Made by a program: the position numbers and the translations under genes. Below, piece by piece: positions 1 to 4,909 of a DNA stretch of 25,568 nucleotides. The stretch spans positions 1 through 25,568 of IMG/VR virus record IMGVR_UViG_3300042401_000120, one strand, 5' to 3'. The notes beneath the pieces were generated by a model. That model was not told the DNA's origin. It worked only from the letters and a program-made list of their open reading frames with translations, and made no database searches. Every line of letters starts with the position of its first letter. Positions within the stretch are counted from its first letter, which is position 1. This stretch comes from a virus.

Positions 1-2
1 AT

Positions 3-704
3 AATATACACTTACCCGATTCGTACGTAACAAGTTTAACCCGATTACCTGAAGCAGATAGAAAGCGCTTGCTTGAGGGAGATTGGGAATTTGATAACAG
101 CTCAGATAGATTATACATGTATGATGAGCTTATGCGCTGCTTTAGAGAGCCAATGGCTGTAGGAGAGGGTTACATCACAGCAGATATAGCTCGCTTGGGT
201 AAGGATAGAACAGTGCTTTGTGTATGGAGAGGCCTTAGCTGTATTGATATTGTGGTCCTAAGACAAAAGCGCCAAGACGAAGTTAAGGCAGAGATACAGC
301 GCTTAATGAATCAGTATCAAGTTAGACTAAGCAACGTGCTTGCGGATGCTGATGGGGTAGGCGGTGGCCTTGTAGATAGCCTACGCTGTAGGGAATTTAT
401 GAACGGAAGTAAAGCTGTGAGAGGTACTCAGTACATGAATCTAAAAGCAGACTGTTACTTTAGATTAGGCGAGCTGATAGATAAGAATGAGATTACTCTA
501 CCCATTAAATGGCAAGAGGATATAGTTAAAGAGCTTGAGCTTATTCGAAGAGTAGATCCTGATAAGGAAGGAAAGCTAAGAGTTACTTCTAAAGATACCA
601 TAAGCCAGCGCACCGGAGGTATATCTCCCGATATAGCTGATGCTATAATGATGAGAGCTTACTTTGAGCTGAATAGAAATTATACTAAGTATGCATTTAT
701 CTAA
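3..704 (+). CDS. Terminase large subunit, C-terminal part (5' end outside window)
   Basis: This is the nuclease half of the phage DNA-packaging motor, which cuts concatemeric DNA and seals packaging. The reading frame is open from base 3, upstream of the first TTG/ATG codons, so the gene starts outside the window and no start codon is assigned. The visible N-terminal part carries a terminase-type LPE..RKRLLEGDWEF segment. The RNase H-like nuclease domain follows, with three acidic motifs: YITADIARLGKD, LADADGVGGGLVD and SPDIADAIMMR. These are the expected metal-binding aspartates. The ATPase domain is not in view. The stop is followed by a 314-bp gene-free interval. The small terminase lies about 2.8 kb downstream instead of directly upstream. 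Identification as TerL is confident; the packaging type cannot be read from this fragment. Confidence 0.9.
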   Translation, partial: NIHLPDSYVTSLTRLPEADRKRLLEGDWEFDNSSDRLYMYDELMRCFREPMAVGEGYITADIARLGKDRTVLCVWRGLSCIDIVVLRQKRQDEVKAEIQRLMNQYQVRLSNVLADADGVGGGLVDSLRCREFMNGSKAVRGTQYMNLKADCYFRLGELIDKNEITLPIKWQEDIVKELELIRRVDPDKEGKLRVTSKDTISQRTGGISPDIADAIMMRAYFELNRNYTKYAFI

Positions 705-707
705 GTT

Positions 708-746
708 AAAGTGTGATTTAGCGCACTTTATCGTACTTAAAAGTGC
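708..746 (+). promoter_or_regulatory. Mutually exclusive hairpins after the terminase gene
   Basis: AAAGTG at 708-713 can pair with CACTTT at 724-729. The same central arm, GCACTTT at 723-729, can instead pair with AAAGTGC at 740-746, a perfect 7-bp stem with a 10-nt loop. The two stems share one arm and exclude each other, as in attenuators. There is no long T-tract, so a simple intrinsic terminator is not obvious. A role in transcript processing or termination after TerL is inference. Confidence 0.4.
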
Positions 747-760
747 TTTATGACGGATAT

Positions 761-778
761 TGCATACTATAGTATGCA
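761..778. repeat. Perfect 18-bp palindrome
   Basis: TGCATACTATAGTATGCA equals its own reverse complement over all 18 bases. It lies 57 bp after the terminase stop in the gene-free interval. A palindrome without a loop is more typical of a binding site for a dimeric protein than of an RNA hairpin. The binding partner is unknown. Confidence 0.6.
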
Positions 779-781
779 TTC

Positions 782-860
782 TTAGTATACCCTAAAGGGG
801 CAATTAAGGGCAATTAGGGAGTACTCCCTGTGTTTTCTATCCCTATAGGGTATAAACTAA
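782..860. repeat. Long inverted repeat with nested palindrome
   Basis: The arms TATACCCTAAAGGG (786-799) and CCCTATAGGGTATA (841-854) pair at 13 of 14 positions. Outside them TTAG (782-785) and CTAA (857-860) extend the stem across a 2-nt bulge. The loop contains a near-direct repeat (CAATTAAGGG, CAATTAGGG at 801-819) and a perfect 14-bp palindrome AGGGAGTACTCCCT at 816-829. The whole could form a cruciform or a branched RNA. Candidate roles are an origin, a terminase recognition or cleavage site, or an operator; the sequence does not choose between them. Confidence 0.6.
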
Positions 861-862
861 AA

Positions 863-886
863 TAGCCCTGCACGTTTGCAAGGCTA
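863..886 (-). terminator. Hairpin with T-tract on the minus strand
   Basis: TAGCCCTGCA (863-872) and TGCAAGGCTA (877-886) pair at 9 of 10 positions around a CGTT loop. On the minus strand the stem is followed by TTTTAGTTT, which fits an intrinsic terminator. On the plus strand there is no T-tract. No minus-strand gene is seen in this window, so the element may belong to an unrecognised antisense transcript or to the structured region as a whole. Confidence 0.45.
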
Positions 887-954
887 CTTCAGAAATCAAT
901 AATCACTTGCTAAACCAAAAGCAAATTAATGAGCTAAAGATATAGCGCTTAATG

Positions 955-978
955 CTATGTGAATAACTATGTGAATAA
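955..978. repeat. 12-bp perfect tandem repeat
   Basis: CTATGTGAATAA occurs twice head to tail with no spacer (955-966 and 967-978). It lies just upstream of the promoter for the nuclease-sigma operon, a position suited to an activator or repressor binding pair. An iteron-like role is also possible, but two copies are few. Confidence 0.6.
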
Positions 979-982
979 GATG

Positions 983-1014
983 TTGAAAGAGACTAAGTTA
1001 ATAGGTTAATTTTG
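983..1014 (+). promoter_or_regulatory. Bacteroidota-type promoter for the nuclease-sigma operon
   Basis: TTG at 983-985, a 21-bp spacer and TAATTTTG at 1007-1014 match the Bacteroidota primary-sigma consensus (TTG/TTTG, 17-23 bp, TAnnTTTG). Only four bases separate the -7 box from the ATG at 1019, so the transcript would be leaderless or nearly so. Confidence 0.6.
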
Positions 1015-1018
1015 AATC

Positions 1019-1372
1019 ATGAAGAACGAGGAAGCCTTAATACAAGAGGCTGTTATTAACTACATTAACGCTCAATATCCGCGTTTACTTTACTGTGCTT
1101 CAGCTGGTGGTGTTAGAACTTCTATGAAGCAGGCAGTAAAGATGAAGAAAACAGGATATGTTAAAGGCTTTCCTGATATCTTTATCTATAATGCTAAGGG
1201 CCCATTCTTTGGATTAGCAATAGAAATGAAAACAGCTAAGGGTGTAATGAGTGAAAGCCAAAAGGATTGGCAAGCAAAGCTTATTAACAATGGCTACCAT
1301 GCAGTAACATGCAAGAGCTTCGATGAAGCTAAACAAGTAATAGATGAATACCTGGCGCTCAGAAATAAATAG
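1019..1372 (+). CDS. VRR-NUC domain nuclease
   Basis: A 117-residue protein that is almost entirely one VRR-NUC domain, the virus-type replication-repair branch of the PD-(D/E)XK nucleases. The catalytic pattern is visible: GFPDIFI at residues 50-56 gives Asp53, and IEMK at 68-71 gives Glu69 and Lys71. SESQKDW (78-84) and the NNGYHAV strand follow, as usual in the family. Stand-alone phage VRR-NUC proteins of this size are thought to cut branched or junction DNA, so a role in resolving replication or packaging intermediates is likely but inferred. It is the first gene of an operon, directly behind a promoter, and overlaps the sigma-like gene by 29 bp. The ATG at 1019 is the only start that leaves the domain intact. 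Confidence 0.9.
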   Translation: MKNEEALIQEAVINYINAQYPRLLYCASAGGVRTSMKQAVKMKKTGYVKGFPDIFIYNAKGPFFGLAIEMKTAKGVMSESQKDWQAKLINNGYHAVTCKSFDEAKQVIDEYLALRNK

Positions 1373-1844
1373 ATGCTATCCCGAATGGCGCAGAGTAGCA
1401 GCAACTGTTACTCGCTTAGACTTAGCCGATGAGCTGCTCCATGACACTCTACTTAAGATATTAGAAAGCGACAAAGATAAATTACAGGATATTCATAACC
1501 GAGGTAAGCTCAATAACTACGTAAGTAATGCTATTAGATTATCTGCACGCTGTAGTAATAGCTCATTCAACTATACCCGGTTAAGATTCGAAAAGATACG
1601 CAACGATCTGAAAGATGATATTATAGATGATGTAAACAAGAGCGTAGGGATGCGCTTAGAGAATGAGCAGTTAGATATCTTTATTAGCAGACTTCCCTAC
1701 TTTGAGCGTGAGCTATTCTTTCTCTATGCCTTAGATGATTTTAGCTACCAAGAATTAGCTAAAGAAACAGGCATACCTTTGAACTATCTTTACAGAACAA
1801 TTAAGAAAGCTAAAGTAACACTTAGAAATTCATTACAGATATGA
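1344..1844 (+). CDS. Small sigma-70-family (ECF-like) RNA polymerase sigma factor
   Basis: A 166-residue protein with the two-domain plan of ECF-type sigma factors. Residues about 25-70 resemble region 2 (LADELLHDTLLKILE). Residues about 108-164 resemble region 4: LPYFERELFFLY, then the helix-turn-helix FSYQELAKETGIPLNYLYRTIKKAK, read here as two adjoining parts (FSYQELAKETG and IPLNYLYRTIKKAK). It would bind host RNA polymerase and redirect it, perhaps to phage promoters. The start overlaps the nuclease gene by 29 bp, and no later in-frame Met precedes region 2. The stop overlaps the next start (ATGA). Region 2 is weakly conserved, so a region-4-only regulator is an alternative. Confidence 0.75.
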   Translation: MNTWRSEINRCYPEWRRVAATVTRLDLADELLHDTLLKILESDKDKLQDIHNRGKLNNYVSNAIRLSARCSNSSFNYTRLRFEKIRNDLKDDIIDDVNKSVGMRLENEQLDIFISRLPYFERELFFLYALDDFSYQELAKETGIPLNYLYRTIKKAKVTLRNSLQI

Positions 1845-2380
1845 CTAAAGAAAACTACGCTGCGAGGATTGAAATCTGCAATAAGTGCGAAGTGTTTAAC
1901 ACTCGTTATAAGACTTGCGGACCTCCAACTAATGCTATTAATCCATTTGCTAAACCAACTGAGCTTAATGGTCATCTATTCAAGCCATGTGGCTGCCCTA
2001 TTGATCACTTAGCAATGTATGCTGTAAAAGATTGCCCAGCTAAGAAATGGCCTATCTTAGATGATAGATTAGTCATTGAGAACATGCTTGCATTCATTGA
2101 GGCTATGAAGCGCAAGAATCAGGTAACGAGCCAAGATATGAAGGTCATAGGTGAGATGCGAAAGAAGTACACTAACTTAAATTACCCTGGTACAAGCTGT
2201 GGCCCATGTGCTAAGAAATACGTAGATGAAGTAGAGCAGCGCTTGTTATCTGAGCTAAGTAAATTCGAACAAGCTCAAGCACTAATTGAATTAACGCAAG
2301 TAGAACTTACTCCCGAACCAATAACAGAAGTAACTAATACACCACAAAAAAAACGTAGAGCTAAACGTAAAAAACTATGA
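1841..2380 (+). CDS. Cys-rich putative zinc-binding protein with basic C-terminus
   Basis: A 179-residue protein of unrecognised function. The N-terminal third has Cys13 and Cys16 (CNKC), Cys26, Cys50 and Cys52 (CGC), Cys65, and His45/His56, suggesting one or two zinc sites. A second CGPC pair sits at residues 120-123. The middle is helical. The last ten residues are nearly all Lys/Arg (KKRRAKRKKL), a likely nucleic-acid-binding tail. It starts in an ATGA overlap with the sigma-like gene and ends in an ATGA overlap with a membrane protein gene, so the four genes are probably translated from one message. It could be a partner or regulator of the sigma-like factor, but that rests on position only. 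Confidence 0.7.
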   Translation: MTKENYAARIEICNKCEVFNTRYKTCGPPTNAINPFAKPTELNGHLFKPCGCPIDHLAMYAVKDCPAKKWPILDDRLVIENMLAFIEAMKRKNQVTSQDMKVIGEMRKKYTNLNYPGTSCGPCAKKYVDEVEQRLLSELSKFEQAQALIELTQVELTPEPITEVTNTPQKKRRAKRKKL

Positions 2381-2568
2381 CACTATTCATTATCTACTTA
2401 GTAGGTTTCCTACTGCATTTTGCAATCTTATCTGTGAACGTTTACAGACATCAGAGACACCTATCTAACTACCATTGGTACGCTTATGTGGGTATAGCTT
2501 TTACAGGCCTTGTATGGCTGCCTTTTTGGATATACATTACAGCGCTACGTTTTAAACAGCCTAAATAG
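2377..2568 (+). CDS. Small two-helix membrane protein
   Basis: A 63-residue hydrophobic protein. Residues about 3-20 (FIIYLVGFLLHFAILSV) and about 36-56 (YVGIAFTGLVWLPFWIYI) are predicted membrane helices. They are joined by a His/Arg-rich loop (YRHQRHLSNYHWY). The tail is short and basic. Size and topology would suit an inner-membrane phage protein such as a superinfection or lysis accessory factor. It sits in the nuclease-sigma operon, not the lysis module, so the role is open. The start lies in an ATGA overlap with the preceding gene. Confidence 0.65.
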   Translation: MTLFIIYLVGFLLHFAILSVNVYRHQRHLSNYHWYAYVGIAFTGLVWLPFWIYITALRFKQPK

Positions 2569-2604
2569 TTTTCCACAATAGTGAGTGTAATTAATTTACA
2601 TTTC

Positions 2605-2612
2605 TATATTTG
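2605..2612 (+). promoter_or_regulatory. Bacteroidota -7 box (TATATTTG)
   Basis: TATATTTG matches TAnnTTTG exactly. A convincing -33 TTTG is not seen at 17-23 bp upstream, so the promoter is incomplete by eye. Transcription would begin around 2617-2620. Confidence 0.45.
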
Positions 2613-2616
2613 TCTC

Positions 2617-2706
2617 ATGCGCAAGATTACTGTTAAGATATTCGATTTAAGGTTTAATAATTCCCCTCTGAACGGGCGCATACGTTCTTTGGGGTTTTAT
2701 TGTTTT
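2617..2706 (+). ncRNA. Candidate ~90-nt small RNA between promoter and terminator
   Basis: The interval runs from the expected start of the 2605-2612 promoter to the T-tract of a strong terminator and contains no convincing gene. A 32-codon frame (2617-2715) does exist in it, beginning four bases after the -7 box, but it reads through the terminator stem. A short non-coding transcript fits better than a protein. No known RNA family was recognised. Confidence 0.3.
2663..2706 (+). terminator. Intrinsic terminator
   Basis: CCCC (2663-2666) pairs with GGGG (2691-2694) and GAACG (2670-2674) with CGTTC (2683-2687). A 3x3 internal loop separates the two stems, the terminal loop is 8 nt, and TTTTATTGTTTT follows. 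AATAA upstream can extend pairing into the T-tract. It ends the nuclease-sigma operon and/or a short RNA from the 2605 promoter. Confidence 0.7.
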
Positions 2707-2836
2707 AAGATATGAAAGCAGTACTATTCCTGAGTAAGTCAAAGCTCAGTAACCAAAGACTAAACTTGCATCACATCAATGCTTGGAACGAGCAACTGCT
2801 CTTATTGAGCGTGAACGTTTGTTTTTCTTGGGGGAG

Positions 2837-2892
2837 CTTTTTCTTTTCTTTCTTTTTCTTTTTACCTTTTTTCTTTTTCTTTCTTTTCTTTT
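2837..2892 (+). repeat. 56-nt T-rich pyrimidine tract
   Basis: All bases are T or C except one A at 2864, giving runs of 27 and 28 pyrimidines made of CTTT/CTTTT units. This is far from the base pattern of the surrounding genes. Such tracts can form triplex DNA, stall polymerases or bind single-strand proteins. A frame through the tract would code for a poly-Phe tail and is not considered a gene. Confidence 0.7.
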
Positions 2893-2898
2893 GTTGAT

Positions 2899-2984
2899 GT
2901 TAATTAACTATAGCTATAGCTTAGCTAATAAGCTAACTGCTTTAAGCTAATAGCTAAATCTAATTACACTAATAGTTATAACTA
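2899..2984. repeat. Cluster of short AT-rich palindromes
   Basis: Directly after the pyrimidine tract lie GTTAATTAAC (2899-2908), CTATAGCTATAG (2908-2919), the hairpin TTAGCT-AATA-AGCTAA (2921-2936), AGCTAATAGCT (2945-2955) and TAGTTATAACTA (2973-2984). Most are perfect, and several share AGCT. The 108 bp up to the next ATG hold no gene. The cluster could be an operator array or an easily melted origin element. Confidence 0.5.
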
Positions 2985-3000
2985 ATAAAGATTAATATAA

Positions 3001-3150
3001 ATGAGTGATAATAACTATAACTTTTTGAAGGCTCAAGTAAAGATGTTTAACCCTAACTGGAGTGAGGCACAAGTAGATAAGGAATGTGAAAGAATACTAA
3101 ATGCAGGTGAAGGTGGAGAGGATGAGGCTTGCCTTTATTGTGGATCTTAA
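3001..3150 (+). CDS. Small protein with C-terminal CxxC, unknown function
   Basis: A 49-residue frame from ATG 3001 to TAA 3150. The protein begins MSDNNYNFLKAQVKMF, is amphipathic and helical in the middle (WSEAQVDKECERIL), then has an acidic Gly/Glu stretch and ends ACLYCGS. The final CxxC could bind metal or be redox active, but three Cys in total is few for a zinc site in a monomer. The start is preceded by A-rich sequence (AATATAA), as in other genes here. It is the first gene after the palindrome cluster and is followed by a 9-bp gap to the next gene. Confidence 0.6.
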   Translation: MSDNNYNFLKAQVKMFNPNWSEAQVDKECERILNAGEGGEDEACLYCGS

Positions 3151-3159
3151 ATAACTAAT

Positions 3160-3513
3160 ATGATATTAATACCAGCACAGCTCGAAGCAGTAGGTACACG
3201 AAAAGATAAGACTCTTAAGCTTACTTTTGGAACTAATGAGCTCACACCGGCACAAGCAGCTGAGCTATTTGGCACAGCCAATCAGTTTGGTTACTTAGCT
3301 TTTAAAGATGAGAGCTTCAGACGTGAAGAGTTAGATGCTATAGAATCGCTTAAATCAGAGTTAGAAGATACACTTAAGAAACCATCACAGAGATTAAGAG
3401 GTATAATGTTTAGAGTTTATGAAGCTGATTCAGAGGGATTTACTACCTTTGCTAAATACTATGACTCGAAGATGGAGCAGTTAATAACACACTTTAAGAA
3501 TAAGTTAGCGTAA
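3160..3513 (+). CDS. Conserved-looking phage protein, unknown function
   Basis: A 117-residue soluble protein with no signal peptide or membrane helix. An N-terminal beta-like part (MILIPAQLEAVGTRKDKTLKLTF) contains TPAQAAELFG, and the C-terminal half is charged and helical (ELDAIESLKSELEDTLKK, then FAKYYDSKMEQLITHFKNKL). Its stop overlaps the small terminase start by one base, and translation is probably coupled. This position suggests a part in packaging or in early head-tail functions. I do not recognise a named family. Confidence 0.65.
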   Translation: MILIPAQLEAVGTRKDKTLKLTFGTNELTPAQAAELFGTANQFGYLAFKDESFRREELDAIESLKSELEDTLKKPSQRLRGIMFRVYEADSEGFTTFAKYYDSKMEQLITHFKNKLA

Positions 3514-3917
3514 TGCAGGAGTCTTTACAAAAGTTAACAATCAAAAAAGAAGCTATGATTCAGGCACTTACGGCTTCGCTTGGCAATGTAACTGAGGCAT
3601 GTGAGAAGATGGGATTAAGTAGAACTATTCACTATGAATGGCTTAAAGATGATCCTGAGTATTCAGCTGCTGTAGCTTCGCTTAAGAATGTAGCTTTAGA
3701 CTTTGCAGAATCACAACTCAAGAAGCTGATGGAGGGAGCAGAGCGCCAGGCATTAACTCACGATGGTGAGGTAGTGACTATTAAGGATGCACCTAACACA
3801 AGCGCTGTGATATTCTACCTAAAGACTCAGGGCAAGCAGAGAGGGTATATTGAAAGACAAGAGCTGAGCACAGAGATAAAGAGCATTAACATAACTATAG
3901 ACGGTACAAACATATGA
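3513..3917 (+). CDS. Terminase small subunit
   Basis: A 134-residue protein matching the plan of phage small terminases. Residues about 12-50 hold a helix-turn-helix with the typical reading ALTASLGNVTEACEKMGLS then RTIHYEWLKDDPEYS. A helical oligomerisation region follows (FAESQLKKLMEGAERQ), then the usual SAVIFYLKTQGKQRGY segment before a short C-terminal tail. TerS binds the packaging site as a ring and hands DNA to TerL. The gene is separated from TerL by about 2.8 kb and by a promoter and terminator, which is unusual. Its end overlaps the next gene by ATGA. Confidence 0.85.
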   Translation: MQESLQKLTIKKEAMIQALTASLGNVTEACEKMGLSRTIHYEWLKDDPEYSAAVASLKNVALDFAESQLKKLMEGAERQALTHDGEVVTIKDAPNTSAVIFYLKTQGKQRGYIERQELSTEIKSINITIDGTNI

Positions 3918-4162
3918 ATAAACAAACTGCGGTTGAATGGTTGGTTGATATTGTAGAAAGATATATAGAAAATTTACCCGAAGATGACTTAGAAAACTTA
4001 TCTAATTTATTTGACCAAGCCAAGCAAATGGAAAAAGAGCAGATTGAATTATCAAATTCTATTGGATTTGAAGATGGATGCCATTCTGTAAAAGGATTTC
4101 CTTTATCATTTGAATCTGCCGAACAATACTACAACGAAACTTACGGAGGTCAAGATGAGTGA
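3914..4162 (+). CDS. Small acidic phage protein (QYYNET type)
   Basis: An 82-residue acidic protein. The start MNKQTAVEWLVDIVERY, the central QAKQMEKEQIE helix and the end SAEQYYNETYGGQ are a pattern I recall from many small Bacteroidota phage proteins of unknown function. There is no membrane helix. It begins inside the TerS stop (ATGA) and overlaps the next gene by 8 bp. The function is unknown; its presence supports a Bacteroidota host. Confidence 0.75.
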   Translation: MNKQTAVEWLVDIVERYIENLPEDDLENLSNLFDQAKQMEKEQIELSNSIGFEDGCHSVKGFPLSFESAEQYYNETYGGQDE

Positions 4163-4739
4163 TAAAATAATAAGCACTAAGTATAGCGACCAAACGCTCG
4201 GCACGTACGTAGACTTTATGGCCGCAGGGGAAGATACTGTTTCACAGATTCAAGCCATCACAGGATTGAAGCGAGACGATATCAGGAAGATAGACATGGC
4301 TACTATTGACAAGATAGTAAGCGCCTATGCTAACGGCTTGCGTAACGATGAGAAGATATTTAAGCAGTTCATAGATATTGATGGGGTAAAGTTTGGCTTT
4401 CATCCTAACCTTAAATCTATGACCTTTGGAGAGTGGTTAGATTTATCTGAGCTGAGTAAGAACTTCCCCCATCAGCTGCCTGAGCTTATGTGCATTCTCT
4501 ATAGACCGGTAACAGCTGAGATTAATCTGCAATACAAGATAGAGGAGTATGATAGCGATGTGCATCTTAATTACGCTCCTCAAATGCGAAAGCTAAACTT
4601 AGCCAATGTGAATGCTGCGCTGCTTTTTTTTTCGACACTCAGAAACGATTTAGTGAACAGTACACCCGAATATTTAGAAGCGGAGCTGGAGAAGCTGAAG
4701 AGGGAGATCAGTCTCTTAGCAGACGAGGTGAAACCTTAG
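4155..4739 (+). CDS. Putative tail assembly chaperone (0-frame product)
   Basis: A 194-residue soluble protein. The core FHPNLKSMTFGEWLDLSEL, then LPELMCILYRPVT, an IEEYDSD segment and NAALLFFSTLRNDL resemble Bacteroidota phage proteins that I associate with the tail chaperone role (lambda gpG-like). A coiled helix ends it (YLEAELEKLKREISLLADEV). Such proteins hold the tape measure protein before tail assembly. The start at 4155 is preferred over an in-frame TTG at 4110 because ATG follows GGAGGT (4145-4150), the one clear Shine-Dalgarno match here, although those bases also code for the end of the upstream gene. A run of nine T lies at codons FF, and a -1 frame stays open past the stop. The tape measure gene lies 8 kb away, which weakens the assignment. 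Confidence 0.55.
   Translation: MSDKIISTKYSDQTLGTYVDFMAAGEDTVSQIQAITGLKRDDIRKIDMATIDKIVSAYANGLRNDEKIFKQFIDIDGVKFGFHPNLKSMTFGEWLDLSELSKNFPHQLPELMCILYRPVTAEINLQYKIEEYDSDVHLNYAPQMRKLNLANVNAALLFFSTLRNDLVNSTPEYLEAELEKLKREISLLADEVKP
4624..4632 (+). promoter_or_regulatory. Candidate -1 frameshift site (T9)
   Basis: The gene reads CTT TTT TTT TCG, so a T TTT TTT heptamer is in phase at 4625-4631. A -1 slip would continue as TTC GAC in a frame that has no stop until 4894. Confidence 0.45.
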
Positions 4740-4894
4740 CTTCAGTTTACCAATGGTGGCACGTAATCGAAGAGATGGCAGAGAGAGATGTAACTAAGTT
4801 CGATGCCATAACTAAAACGAGAGCTTCAACAATATTCACCCATTTAACCTACGCGATGGATTACGCTAACAGCCTACAACAAAAGCTTACTTAA
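4634..4894 (+). CDS. -1 frame extension of the tail chaperone (possible gpGT-like fusion)
   Basis: This open frame has no upstream start of its own that would include its best-looking part. Its distal segment, LASVYQWWHVIEEMAERDV then TKFDAITKTRASTIFTHLTY, looks like folded protein and resembles C-terminal domains of related Bacteroidota phage proteins. The 35 residues just after the T9 run look like linker or out-of-frame sequence. The first in-frame ATG is at 4775 and would give only 39 residues without the Trp-rich part. A fusion with the 0-frame protein by -1 frameshifting, as in lambda gpG-gpGT, explains the arrangement best. The slip could also occur nearer the 0-frame stop. Confidence 0.5.
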   Translation, partial: DTQKRFSEQYTRIFRSGAGEAEEGDQSLSRRGETLASVYQWWHVIEEMAERDVTKFDAITKTRASTIFTHLTYAMDYANSLQQKLT

Positions 4895-4909
4895 TTTCCA
4901 CTATAAGAT

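Noticed and set aside
576-779. 67-codon minus-strand frame over the terminase end
   Set aside because: It overlaps a well-supported gene and its start lies in the 18-bp palindrome. It looks like a shadow frame.
705-1018. CRISPR array or tRNA in the terminase-nuclease gap
   Set aside because: Repeats are one tandem pair and palindromes, with no regular repeat-spacer pattern; no tRNA cloverleaf or anticodon stem could be drawn.
2617-2715. 32-codon frame behind the TATATTTG box
   Set aside because: It reads through the terminator stem and T-tract and its product has no recognisable features. Kept only as an alternative reading of the small-RNA candidate.
2712-2897. 61-codon + strand frame ending in a poly-Phe stretch
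   Set aside because: The second half is only the translation of the T/C tract and the frame follows directly after a terminator. The composition looks like a non-coding tract, not a protein.
4110-4154. TTG start extending the tail chaperone by 15 residues
   Set aside because: The extension lies inside the preceding gene and reads poorly, while ATG 4155 has GGAGGT at good spacing.
4624-4632. Sequencing error in T9 as sole explanation for the split chaperone frames
   Set aside because: The 0-frame continues past the run with family-like sequence (STLRNDL, then a coiled helix), so the run is probably correct. Error cannot be fully excluded without reads.
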